23,045 nucleotides of DNA from Tulasnella sp. 424 (GCA_019633425.1 WSUB01000329.1:1-23045), one strand, 5' to 3'; positions 1-10,049 are shown, counted from the stretch's first letter. The notes: a model not told the origin generated them from the sequence alone. Made by a program: numbers and translations.

Positions 1-483
1 CAGGGTACGTGGTCCACGTCTCTTTTGCCGCGGAACCCGGACGTCGCACTAAGAGAGTTTACTGAATAGCACAACGCCGCGAAAATCGAATCTATCGTCA
101 AGCAGCTCAACAAGGCTAGCAAGATCCGTCCTTTCCATTACAGCCATCAGGGAAGCTTGGCCTACATTGGTTCGGATAAGGCTATCTTACCCTGCATGAA
201 CGGAAACGTGAGTGCATTGCCTGCCATCTTCTTTGGGCGGTTGATCTCAATTGGTTCATGTCCGTGTATAGCTCGCCTCTGGTGGTGTCGCGACATCCCT
301 CTTCTGGAGGAGTGCGTACGTTTCGTCGCTGTTCTCGTTGAGGAATAGGACGTTGGTGTTGAGCGACTGGTTGAAGGTCAAGCTGTTCGGACGGTGCGTA
401 GGATCTGGGATTCTTGAGAGTGCTCGACCATTGACTGATTGGTGGCTTTGATTAGTGACGTGAGCCGCGAAAGCCGTAACTAA
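1..483 (+). CDS. Type II NADH:ubiquinone oxidoreductase (NDE1/NDI1 family), 3' end
   Basis: This is the C-terminal part of an alternative, non-proton-pumping NADH dehydrogenase of the mitochondrial inner membrane; the gene begins left of the window. Seen: exon end 1-4, intron 5-69 (GTACGT...GAATAG), exon 70-207, intron 208-271 (GTGAGT...TATAG), exon 272-393, intron 394-455 (GTGCGT...TTAG), last exon 456-483 with stop TAA at 481-483. The spliced reading holds the family landmarks HYSHQGSLAYIGSDKA, then FWRSAY, SLRNRTLV, DWLKVKLFGR and DVSRE. No stop or frameshift is visible, although two residues (AD of the AIADLP stretch found at 9750) are missing. The reading ending FGRDVSRE favours the external (NDE) type. 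Whether the whole gene is functional cannot be judged, because the FAD- and NAD-binding domains are outside the window. Confidence 0.72.
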
Positions 484-1347
484 TTCTCCAAGGTATCAAA
501 ACCGCCCACAATCTTCAAGGCTATTTTCTCCATCTACCATACGCGTTCCTCGCCATTTTATTTCATCCAATAGACAATAGACTTCGTTTTCGCTCCTTTA
601 CTTTCTTCTCCTTTTTTCTTTCTTCGTTTGCTCTCTCTCTCTCAAGCCTGCTCTTGTTGGCCATCCGCATATGTTACCCGCATGTCCCTTTTTCTCCAGA
701 GCTCTACTACTACTTCAGCTTCCTTGCTTTCTATCCCTTTTCTTCCTGCCCTCTTGATGTTCACGCGTGATAATATTCACATATGTAATGTCGATTTGAG
801 CGGCCGTTCAATGTCCTTAGGCCGTAATTCGGAGGAAAGCGTGCTGTTTTGGTCGTCGACGAAATCCAATACGCCCCAGTGGACTTTGTGCAACGACACG
901 CAGCGGCGGAACTGATGAAACAATCTCGAAAATCCCGTTCATATTCCGGTGGGACAGTGCCTCCGGTGCCAATCGTTCAAATGTTTATAACTCGGCTCAA
1001 GTTCGACTCTAGGGTCCAGTAGTCGACAAGCTGCCGACTCGAACGTACGTTCCACTGCATACCCCAAGAGACGTTGCTCTGTGGCGACTCCATCCGACCT
1101 GGACTCATCCATACGAAAGGAGAACGATGGGATAAGTGCATAATACAGGATTTTCGGACGACAGGAGGTTACTACTCGATTCAAATGAGTCGCATGAACA
1201 AGATACATACAAGCGAGACGGAGTACAAGAATATCGATCAACGAGATACATAGCTAACAGTCTTGTACAGAAACATGCATAACAGGAAATACAGTCAGGG
1301 TATCGAGAACCGAATCTCGCTCGATCTCGAAATGTCTCGGCGAAACA
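484..1347. repeat. Conserved 3' flank between convergent genes, copy 1
   Basis: No gene is supported here. The stretch is the 3' UTR and intergenic DNA between the dehydrogenase stop (481-483) and the kinase-TPR stop (1348). It recurs at 3266-3981, 10050-10881, 16439-17314 and 17974-18834. Landmarks in order are a CT-rich tract (about 590-650), TAATATTCACATATGTAATG near 770, a TTTGAGCGGCCG block near 795, and near 1244 the sequence GATACATAGC. Read on the minus strand the last one gives TATGTATC, which resembles the TATGTA 3'-end efficiency element of fungi. Short ORFs on both strands do not stay open in the other copies. Confidence 0.6.
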
Positions 1348-3265
1348 TCATTCCGCCTCCGCCGGTTTGAGTTTTTGACGGGCTTCAGCGGCGCGGTTTA
1401 ATACGACTGCTGCATCCCGAATATTGCCGATTTCTTCAAAAAATCCAGCGGCTTGCTCATAAAGGCGTATTGCGTCTTCGTGCTGATCCTGGTCGCGATG
1501 AACGTCGGCAAGGCCTCTCAGAGCGAAGGCTCTTCCGGATCTGTCGCCAATGTCGATATAAATTTGCAGGGCTTCGGAGAAACGCTGAACGGCCTGGCTG
1601 TGCTGTTTTTGAGGCCGATGCACCTCAGCGAAACCCAACAGAGTGTAAGCTCTTCCTCGTCTTTCGCCGACGTCGGTGAAGATTTGGACGGCCTCAGAGT
1701 AGAGCGGAACGGCTTTACTGTACTCGTTTCGAGCCCGATGTACTTCAGCAAGACCACGCAAACCGTCGGCTTTCCGTGGTTCGTTACCGATCTGAGTGCA
1801 GATTTGGACGACCTCTGAGTAGAGCATGAAGGCTTCGCTGTATTTGCGTTGAAGCAGATGCACATCGGCAAGACCCCACAGAGCATCGGCTCTTCCTTGT
1901 CTGTTGCCGGTGTCGGAGCAGATTTGGACGACCTCGGAGTAGAATGTAGCGGCCTCAGGGTACTTTTTTTGAAGCTTATGAACCATAGCTAGACCGAACA
2001 GAGCATCGGCTTTTCCTGCATTGTCAGCGGTTTCCGTGCAGATGCCCAAGGCTTCGGTGTAAAATTTTGACGCGTTATTATAGTCGTTGTGATATCGATG
2101 CATGTTCCCCAGGTTCATAAGAAGTTTAGGAGAGCTCGCTTGGGAATCCGACGCATTTGAGGCCCGCTGCGGATCCGGAACAATCATTGGCTATAGGGCG
2201 ACAGGTCAACTTGTCTTCAAATAACCCCAAAGTTAGTACCACTCACCATCCAGCTCATCGACTTTCGACAGTCCTCAGCTGTTGGTAGCTTGCTGGGATC
2301 GATGCTCCAACACGTGATCATTAGCGAGTAGAGTGCCCGCATTAACACCATGCTGGTGTGATCAGCGACGGATGGGAGGTTTCCCCGAATGACGTGCACG
2401 ACAACCATCGAGTCATTTTGAACATTTTCAAACGGAATGGCATTCATCATAACCTATTTCAGCTTTGAACGTCAGCTTCCGTCAAGTACAACTTCCGAGT
2501 CTTGCTGTACCTCATAGAATACCCAGCCTAATGCCCAAATATCGCTCCACAAACAGGGTTCGTCGCCCATGAGCAGCTCTGGAGCAGCCCAGCGAAGTGT
2601 ATATTTATTACCCGTCAGTGTTACGGTATTGGTGGCTTCACAGAATTTGGTCTCGAGTAACATTGCTGGCTGCGCTCGGTTCTCGCTTTTGTCGGGTTGT
2701 GCGTTTGGATCCGTTTTTGCCACACGACAGGCAGAGCCGAAGTCCGTGATGACTGCTCGGCAGTTCAAATTTACCAACACGTTGGCCTACGCAACGCGGT
2801 TAAGCTTGCCAAGGATCATCACACAGTAACACCGGACCCACCGATTTGAGGTCGCCGTGGTAGATCGGCGGATCCTGACTATGAAGGTATTCGACTCCTT
2901 TTGTGACGTCGTTCATCTGGGGTACGGTGTCTCAGAGGAAGGCCTAAAGCGCAGTGTTCTAATCGTACCAGTGAGACTCGTTCCGGGATTTCCTATTCCT
3001 CCGACGCAACGAAGTCCTTCAAATTCCCGTTCTCTGCCCATGGGAAGACCAGCCAGACCTTGTCTTCGGACAGTTCTTCAACGAATCCTTCAAGCTTGAT
3101 GACGTTTTCGTGCGAAAGTTCGGATATGAATCGCGCTTCCCTGAGTGCCAACTAAGAGGACTTAGAGTTGTGCGAAACTCTCGATGCGTTGGGACGGCTC
3201 ATTCTCACCCCCAGTACTCGCTCTGTGTCCTTTCCATTCTCGATCTTCATTTTATTGACTGCTAT
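1348..3265 (-). pseudogene. Kinase-TPR gene copy A, 5'-truncated with nonsense codon
   Basis: Exon equivalents, in transcription order: exon 3 (partial) 3265-3209, exon 4 3151-2969, exon 5 2916-2842, exon 6 2786-2511, exon 7 2453-2247, exon 8 2190-1348. Splice sites match the intact copies. Exons 1 and 2, with the start codon and glycine-rich loop, are missing because unrelated 3'-flank DNA is joined at about 3265. Two further lesions are visible. Exon 4 has TAG at 2993-2995 where the other copies have the Trp of NWEIPER. The ATP-binding lysine of the IAVKK motif is Asn (IAVNK). Downstream parts remain well kept: HGDLKS, TDFG, AAPELL and a fully open 279-residue TPR exon. The intact TPR exon suggests recent decay or repair by exchange with neighbours. 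A short product from an internal start cannot be excluded. Confidence 0.85.
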
Positions 3266-3981
3266 CTCTCAAGCCTGCTCTTGTTGGCCATCTGCATATG
3301 CTACCCGCATGTCCCTTTTTTCTCCAGAGCTCTACTACTACTTCGGCTTCCTTGGCTTCTATCCTTTTCCTTCCTGCCCTCTTGATGTTCACGCATGATA
3401 ATATTCACATATGTAATGTCGATTTGAGTGGCCGTGCAATGTCCTTGGGCCGTAATCAGGAGGAAAGCGTGCTGTTTTTTGGTCGTTGACGAAATCCAAT
3501 ACGCCCCAGCGGACTTTGTGCAACGACACACAGCGGCGGAGTTGATGAAACGATCTCGAAAATCCTGGTCGCATTCCGGTGGGATACCGCTAAGGGTGAC
3601 AACCGTTCGAATGTTTATAGTTCAGTTCAACTTCGACTCCAGGACCCGGGTACGGTAGTCGACAAGCCTGCCGACGTGAACGTACGTTACACTTCATACT
3701 CCAAGAGATGTTGCTCCGCGGCTCTATCCGACCTAGACTCATCCAGACGAGAGGCGACCGATTAGATAAGTACATGATACAGGAGTTTCAGACCGCAGGA
3801 GGTTACTACTCGACTTGAACCCGTCGCATGAACAAGAGGCATACAAGCGAGACGGATTACCAGAATCTCGGGAAGCAGGATACATAGCTAACAGTCTCGT
3901 ACAGAAACATGCATAACAGGAAATACAGTCGGGGTATCAAGAACCGAATCTCGCTCGATCTCGAAATGTCTCGCCGAAACA
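3266..3981. repeat. Conserved 3' flank, copy 2 (left part deleted)
   Basis: No gene is seen. The sequence begins abruptly with CTCTCAAGCCTGCTCTTG, matching about 640 onward of the first flank, so the dehydrogenase 3' end and its 3' UTR are missing. The rest runs collinear with 650-1347 up to the stop codon of kinase-TPR copy B at 3982. One extra T in the run near 3475-3481 breaks a short ORF that is open in the first copy, which supports a non-coding reading. Confidence 0.6.
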
Positions 3982-6355
3982 TCATTCCGCCTCCGCTGGT
4001 TTGAGTTTTCGACGCGAGTGAGCCGCGCGGTTTAATGCAATCTTCGCTTCCTTTGTATTTCCGGTTTCTTCAAAAATTCCGGCAGCTTGTTCATAAAGGG
4101 GTATTGCGTCTTCGTGCTGATCCTGGTCGCGATAGACGTCGCCAAGGGACAGCAGAGTCCAGGCTCTTCCGTTTCTCTCGCCACTGTCGATCCAAATTTG
4201 CAGGCTTTCGGAAAAAAGCTGAACGGCCTGGGTGTACTCCTTTTGAAGCCGATGCAGCTCAGCGTGACCCCACAGAGTGTCGGCTCTCCCTGGTCTGTAA
4301 CCGAGGTCGGTGTAGATTTGGGCGACCTCGGAGTAGAGCGGAACGGCTTTGCTGTACTCCTTTTGAAGCCGATGCACATGAGCGAGGCCCTGCATAGCGT
4401 CTGCTCTCTGTCTTTGCTTCCCGAGATCGCTGGAGATCTGGATAACCTCAGAGTAGAACGTTGCGGCTTCTTTGTACTCCTTTTGAAGCCGATGCACTTC
4501 AGCAAGACCGCAAAGAGCGCTGGCTTTAATTTCCCTGTCGCCGATGTTGGTGCTGATTTGGACGACCTCCGAGTAGAGCTGAACAGCCTTGGTGTAACAG
4601 CTTTGAACCCGATTCACCCCAGCGAGACCAAAGAGGGCGCTGGCTTTTTCGACATTGTCAGCGGTCTCCGCGCAGATGCTCAAGGCTTCGGTGAAGCATT
4701 TTGACGCATTGATGTAGTCGCTCTGAAAACTATGCATGTTTCCCATTTGGATAAGAAGTTCAGGAGAGCGAGTCCGCGAAACCGACGCATTTGCGGCCCG
4801 CTGCCCATCCGGACGAATCATTGGCTATATGTCAACAGGTCAGATTGTATTCAAGTAACTCCAAAACGGGCACCACTTACCATCCAAGTCATTGATTTTC
4901 TACAATCCTCAGCCGTTGGCCGCTTGCTGGGATCGATTCTCCAACATGTGATCATGAGCGAGTAAAGTGCCCGGATCAATACCATGCTGGCGTGGTCAGC
5001 AACCGATGGGACCTTTCCCTGAATGACATGTATGAAAACGGCGGAGTCCTTTTGGACATTTTGAAATGGAATTGAGTTCGTCATAACCTTTTGCAGCACC
5101 GATTGTAAGCTTCCGTCGAGAACAATATCCAGATTTTGATATACCTCGTAAAAAATCCAGCCTAGTGCCCAGATATCGCTCCATAGGCCAGGTTCCATGC
5201 CGGGTTCATCTTCCATGAGCAGCTCCGGAGCAGCCCAGCGAAGCGTGAATTGATTGCCCTTCAGTGTCATGGTATTGGTGGCTTCACAAAATTCCGTCTC
5301 GAGTAACAGTGCTGGCTGCGATTTCTTTTCGCTTTTCTCGGGTTGAACAGGAGGATCCCTTTTCATGAGACGACGCGCGGAGCCAAAGTCCGTGATGATT
5401 GCGTAACAGCCCGCATTTACCAGCACGTTGGCCTATGCAGTGTAGAGTTTCAGCTTGCCGAGTGTCATATCGCAGTAACATCCGGACCCACCGATTTGAG
5501 GTCGCCATGGTAGATCGGCGGATTCTGATTATGAAGGTACATCACTCCTCCAGCCACGCCTGCAATCTGTCATACAGTTTCTCTCAGGGGGGGGGGGGCA
5601 TGAAGTATACTGTCCTGATCTTACCAGCCATATTCGTTCCGGTATTTCCCAGTCGGCTGACGCCACAAAGTCCTTTAAATTTCCGTTGTCTGCCCAGGGA
5701 AAGACCAGCCAGACCCTATCCTCGGATAGGTCTTCCACAAATCCTTCAAGCTTGACGATGCTTCCGTGAGATAGCTCCGTTAAGAATCCCGCTTCCCTGA
5801 GTGCCAACTGAGAGGACTTAGCGCCGTGAGAGAGCTCGATGTGATGGGATGACTTATGCTCACCCCCAATACTCGCTCTTTATCCTCTCCATTCTCGATC
5901 TTCAGCTTCTTTACCGCTATGGTCTAACGTATGGAAGCCAGCTCGATCAACGACTTGTTGTAGGAAATACATTGATTCTCAGTGGAACAGACCTTTTGCT
6001 GGTGCGTTCCACCATCAGACTTGTTCTCGCCTCCTGTTCGAGCCGAATCGTTCGCGCTACTTTTAGAGACGGAAGGTGAAACCAAAAACCCTCGTGAAAC
6101 CGTCGCAAATCCTCCGCGAAACTCCGGACCGTCTCCCGGGAATTCGATCGAGGTCGAATCGATTCGCCATTTCGCGAGTTTCTGGAGTTTATCTCTCTAC
6201 GGAGAGACAGACCATGGTAAGCGCTTATGATTACTTCTCGAGGTTTAGGTGTGACGTACTACTTTGCTGCTTAGCTGGGGCGTACTGCCAGAATCGGCTG
6301 GATCGGGCCCTTGGGAACCACCAAGGTTGGCGTTGTCGTTATTTTCCACTTGCAT
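3982..6355 (-). CDS. TKL-like protein kinase with C-terminal TPR domain, copy B (651 aa)
   Basis: Predicted Ser/Thr kinase fused to TPRs, probably soluble; no signal peptide or membrane segment is seen. Exons on the minus strand: 6355-6260, 6196-5993, 5923-5864, 5807-5625, 5566-5492, 5432-5145, 5087-4881, 4824-3982; introns 56-69 nt, all phase 0. Landmarks: Gly-rich loop EFRGGFATV (~57-65), ATP lysine in IAVKK (K105), HGDLKSAN (201-208), DFG (221-223), APE (274-276), SDIWALG, and CW..DPSKRP near the kinase end. Exon 8 (from residue 372) carries six 40-residue TPRs (about 391-628) and a tail ending KLKPAEAE. The start was chosen because the same ATG, exon length and donor occur in copies C and E. 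The 57-nt intron 6 is in frame without a stop in this copy only, and intron 4 contains a run of 12 G on the plus strand. Partner and substrate are unknown. Confidence 0.85.
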
Positions 6356-6475
6356 TGGATGCTTTAGCGTAAGAGGGATTGACGATTGGATGGGGTCGGT
6401 GGTTAAATAGGAGTTTCGCCGAGGGGGATGAAGCGATAGGAGGTGGTATGAGGGACGGAGTGGTGAGTCTGAGGG

Positions 6476-6483
6476 GTTTTGTA
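6476..6483 (-). promoter_or_regulatory. Degenerate TATA-box position of kinase-TPR copy B
   Basis: On the minus strand this reads TACAAAAC about 120 bp upstream of the ATG at 6355. The aligned position in copies C and E reads TATAAAGA. The loss of the second T may weaken copy B's promoter. The assignment rests only on position and on comparison of the three copies. Confidence 0.35.
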
Positions 6484-6644
6484 ACACGGGAACACTCGTG
6501 AACCGCGCTTGTGCCGCTCTCCGCTGTGTCTTTTTGCCTCGAGGCGAAGGAAGTGTACAACAGTCATGGGCGCCTTCGAGGCCTTTTCTCTCTTAGAGGC
6601 TTCGTCGCAAGCCACCATTCGGTTGCCCACGATCTGGTGCTGCG

Positions 6645-6656
6645 GATAAGATAAGG
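6645..6656 (+). promoter_or_regulatory. Double GATA-factor motif, copy B promoter
   Basis: GATAAGATAAGG contains two overlapping GATAA cores. The same pair is at 21465-21474, while at 13526-13530 only one core remains (AAATAAGATAG). GATA factors of the AreA/SREA type use such sites in fungi. Use here is inference. Confidence 0.3.
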
Positions 6657-7744
6657 TTGTACTGCCATGAACCCTTCGATTCGCTTGCACGAAGTAGCCT
6701 TTTGGTCTCCCTAAGGCCCCAGTCGATCGGACCTGCGAACCTGCTACTTGCTACTGAGTTTCACATTCTAGGCTCTCTCCTTCGAGTAAGTCGGTTCAAC
6801 CCGGACTTCAAGTGAACGCGCGGCTTCAGTGCACACCCCCATGGTGGTGTTGCCCCGCAACAATCGATTGCGCGCTTAGAATCGATCAGGGATGCTTTGT
6901 CTCAGTACCCCTGGACAGCAAAGTTACTTTTCAGCGTCTTTAGTGTAACGAATAAGTCGAATGAATCGATCGGGGGGAGGAAAAAAGATTAAGACTCGAG
7001 CGTAGGGAATGGTGGTGCAGATCTAGAGTGATAGGGTCGAACGTTGTCGGTGCACTTAATCTTCCTCATCAGGGTGAGACTCAATTCGCGAATGGTGGGT
7101 TGTATCGTTGGGTGTCTTGTTTGATTCGTTCGGTGACTAGGCGACCGGATGTAATCGAGACAGCTATGCCGGGCAAGGAATATACAAGTTGGGACCCGGC
7201 TTGAAGGTTGTGAGGATGCACGGCGTGCGTAGTACGTGGTAGTAGGTTCAAATCGGATACGGTCGAAAAGCTCGGGCAAACTCCGAGGCTTACAATACGG
7301 TTTGTCCATTGAGAACCTCAGGCTAATGCGGGAGAGTACATGTCTCGCAGTGCCAGGAATGTTAACCCAATCTATCTGATAGCCTTGCGTCCCTCAGCTT
7401 GGAATGAGACTTCCGATGGTGGTGATGATGATTGTACTCTAAGTTTATCGTGGCCCGAGCAGACTGCTGCGGTGGGGGAGAGACAGTAAACCAGATATTC
7501 ACACACAGCTTACAACCAGTAACGACAAACTGGAAGGGGAGAAACATGAGTTGGATTCAGTCGACACGAGAAGAGTCGAAGTTGCTCAGCCCGGCTAGCT
7601 CCACCGCCAGAAAAGAGGAAGTTTTGTGGAGAGAGCAGCGACTTTGGGAATACGGTAGGATTCGTAGTGGGGGAGTGAAGGGGGCTCTTTGCGTCAGCAC
7701 TCGCCGGACGGACCTCGGGACCCTGAGTTTAGTGGGATTGACCG

Positions 7745-7752
7745 TTACGTCA
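7745..7752 (+). promoter_or_regulatory. CRE-like TTACGTCA element upstream of dehydrogenase copy
   Basis: TTACGTCA, inside the shared string GACCGTTACGTCATC, lies about 113 bp before the ATG-like position at 7865. The same octamer sits in the aligned place at 14622-14629 and 22494-22501. It fits bZIP (ATF/CREB-type) half-site rules. Binding is not shown. Confidence 0.35.
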
Positions 7753-7864
7753 TCAGTCTGAAGGCTGAGAGTACGAGCATTTTTGCTCGTCACCTCATAT
7801 CTCTACACCTAACGCCGGGCACGTCGATCATGCAACAGAAATCAAATAATCGTTGGATTGCCTA

Positions 7865-10049
7865 ATGTTGTCCATGGCTGTGAGGAGCACGCTTGCCTCA
7901 TTTGCTCCCAAGGTGTTGCCGAAAAGTGTGACCCTTCGCCGCCTCCTCCATATTCACAGCCTGTCGCGCTATCGACCCTCAAGATGCCATCACAAAACCA
8001 TCTCAATGACATAGAGCGCTGACCGCATTCGATCGGATCACCAAGTTGGTCACCGTTCTAGGCACAACCACAACGCTCATTTGCTTTGCGACCAAAGGAA
8101 ACTCACCCACCGCCAAAAAAAAAACCGGCCTTTCCAGGAGGGCAAGAAGTTTTTACATTCTTGCAAGCAGATGGGCTAGTACGAGCATGCTGAAGAACAT
8201 GGATACGGAGGGCTCGGATCGCAACTTCGTGAGTCTCCCCGATCGTTTCATTAGCTCGGTCCAGACTAAAATTCGCTAATTCGCCTTCCATCTCGCAGGG
8301 GTCTCACTGCCCGCATGTTCGGTCCTCGTTAGGCCCCAAGACCACTTCCTGTCCATGCCGCTCCTTCCATCGCCCGCACTAGTGGGAATTCTTTAAGGCC
8401 GTTCCAATGTCTCGCTACCTCACCGGACACGAAGCGCGGCGAGTCTCCACCTATGAAGCCAAAGCTCCCAAAGTCGACCCTCACGACAAGCAGGTCACAC
8501 TCGCGGACCTGTCAGACATCAAGGAGAAGTCACCAACCCATTGATTCCGGATGGTGTCTTAGTCCAGGCCGTAGGCGCCAAGACGTAGAGGTTTGGCCTT
8601 CGCGGTGTCAGGGAGGTGAGGGCGGCGAGACGATTCTAAGCGTTGTGAATCGTGGTAGCTACCTGTGACATCTTCTTTTCGCCTATGGATATTCTTCGCA
8701 TCTAGTATTCATGCTTCTAGAGGTAACTTCCCGACGCGGGGGAGTTCCGCGCGCGTTATGGACTGCGTCGAGTCCTCCGCATTCCCCCACCAAAGCGAGG
8801 AAGAAGTCGATAGCTTGATGCCATGAGTAAGTCGAGCACGCCGCAACGAACTTGAAAGCCCTCGTGTGTCTAACTAAAGTCTTGTGCGTTAGTCGCTATT
8901 GGCGGCGGTCCCATAGACGTCGAATTCTCCGGCGAACTATACGGCTTGATCAAGGACGAACTGCGTTCATGGTACCCCGAACTCGCTGACAAGCTCAAAG
9001 CTACCCTCGTCGAAGCGTTCCCAAACGTCTTACCCGTGTTCGACCGCGAATTGATCAACACACCAAATCGACGTTCAAGGAGCAGAACATCGAGGCCCTC
9101 ACCAAGGCCATGTTCAAGAAGGTCGAAGACAACAGCGTCGTCTTCAAGAACGATGAAGGCTAGATTGAGGAGATTCCGCCTGGACTGTTGGTGTGGGCCG
9201 CGGGGAACGTTTGTAGGCCGTTGGGAGGGATTTGATGGCGCAGTTGCCGCGGCAGCAGATGAACAGGAGGGGGTTGTTGGTGGATAATTGTTTGGGGCTT
9301 TGGGTGTGGTGAACGGTGTTTACGGGATTGGCGATGTAAGTGCCGGGTCGCGCAAAGGATCATCAGTTGGAAGCTAACGGGTTGGACGTTTCTATGGTGG
9401 TGCGGTGCTACGTCGTACGCAGCAATAGCTCAAGTAACGACTCAGCAAGGCCTATACCTCGCCCGTCTGCTCGGTCAATCAGTCAAGAATGAAGAGCTCG
9501 AGAAGAAGCTAGCGGACCGATGCGGAGAGCGCAGCGGGTTGCCAGAGGGGCCAGAGGGTAAAGCCAGGGTACGCCATCCACGTCTCTCTACGGACCGAAA
9601 GCCGGACGTCATGCTAAGAGGATTTGTTGAATAGGATAGCGCTCAGGAAATCAAATTTATCGTCAAGCAGCTCAACAAAGCTGGCAAGATCCATCCTTTT
9701 CCATTACTGCCCCCAAGGAACCTTGGCGTACATTGGCTTGGATAGGGCTATCGCCGATTTACCCTTCACAAATGGAAACCGCCTGTCATCTGGATTTCGG
9801 ACGGTGAGCTTACTTTCTCTTTTCTTTTTGAGTGAGGGTATGGTTCGCCTCGTGTCGTGACTTTCCTTTTCTGGAGAAATGCCTACATTTCGTTGCTGCT
9901 CTCGTTGAGGAATAGGACGCTTGTGTTGAGTGATTGGTTGAAGGTTAAGCTGTTCGGACGGTGAATAGGATGTAGGATTCTTAAGCGCGTTCAACGATTG
10001 ACTGACTGGTGCTTTCGACAGTGACGTGAGCCGCGGAAGCCGTAACTAA
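7865..10049 (+). pseudogene. Type II NADH dehydrogenase (NDE1/NDI1 family) pseudogene, near full length
   Basis: Nearly the whole family length can be followed in pieces. An N-terminal basic, Ser/Leu-rich presequence starts at ATG 7865 (MLSMAVRSTLASFAPKVLPK). A first Rossmann region with SMLKNMDTE lies near 8190, and an exon resembling [17 protein letters not shown] is decayed near 8320-8395. LADLSDIK lies near 8500, GGGPIDVEFSGELYGLIKDE (NAD-binding Rossmann) near 8900-8955, and LLVWAAGNV near 9185. Next come YLARLLGQ near 9460, HYCPQGTLAYIGLDRAIADL near 9700, and FWRNAY through DVSRGSRN with stop 10047-10049. Lesions include an in-frame TAA at 8394-8396, TAG at 9161-9163, several frameshifts, and a damaged exon border near 9785-9865. 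Splice-like GTACGC...GAATAG at 9569-9633 mirrors the first intron in this window. It is a non-functional relic of a mitochondrial NADH dehydrogenase. Confidence 0.85.

Larger units (their letters stand above)
6356..7864. promoter_or_regulatory. Promoter region between divergent kinase-TPR B and dehydrogenase
   Basis: No convincing gene is seen in these 1.5 kb. The region lies head-to-head between kinase-TPR copy B (minus) and the dehydrogenase pseudogene (plus) and is collinear with 13250-14726 and 21180-22604. It contains a degenerate TATA position, a double GATA motif, a block of about 90 bp kept in all three copies (near 6752-6842), the ATCGAT-rich stretch near 6863-6893, a GTG/GAT simple repeat near 7418-7434, and a TTACGTCA element. 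A minus-strand ORF at 6989-7309 is frameshifted in the second copy and partly deleted in the third, so it is not called. Confidence 0.5.

Noticed and set aside
67..69. In-frame TAG as proof that the left-edge dehydrogenase is dead
   Set aside because: It is the acceptor of a well-formed 65-nt intron (5-69), mirrored at 9569-9633.
628..915. 95-aa plus-strand ORF in the 3' flank
   Set aside because: Frameshifted in the second flank and stopped early in the fourth; starts in simple CT sequence.
939..1241. 100-aa minus-strand ORF downstream of copy A, partly similar in other flanks
   Set aside because: Interrupted by a stop in the second flank and of different frame or length in the third and fifth; differences are not biased to silent sites. 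Read as 3' UTR.
484..1347. Repeated flank as an LTR or transposon
   Set aside because: No terminal inverted repeats, target-site duplication, or transposase/reverse-transcriptase reading; its copies sit at the same place in every unit, so segmental duplication explains them.
4087..4704. 205-aa plus-strand ORF across the TPR exon of copy B (similar ones at 1453, 10987, 18940)
   Set aside because: Antisense shadow: the 120-bp periodicity keeps a second frame open. No recognised domain, and lengths differ between copies.
6989..7309. 106-aa minus-strand ORF in the promoter region
   Set aside because: The copy at 13912-14154 shifts frame after about 50 residues, and the copy near 21950 is mostly deleted.
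7362..7547. 61-aa ORF with a His run, resembled at 14208-14396
   Set aside because: The His run comes from a GTG/GAT simple repeat and the third unit does not keep the frame.
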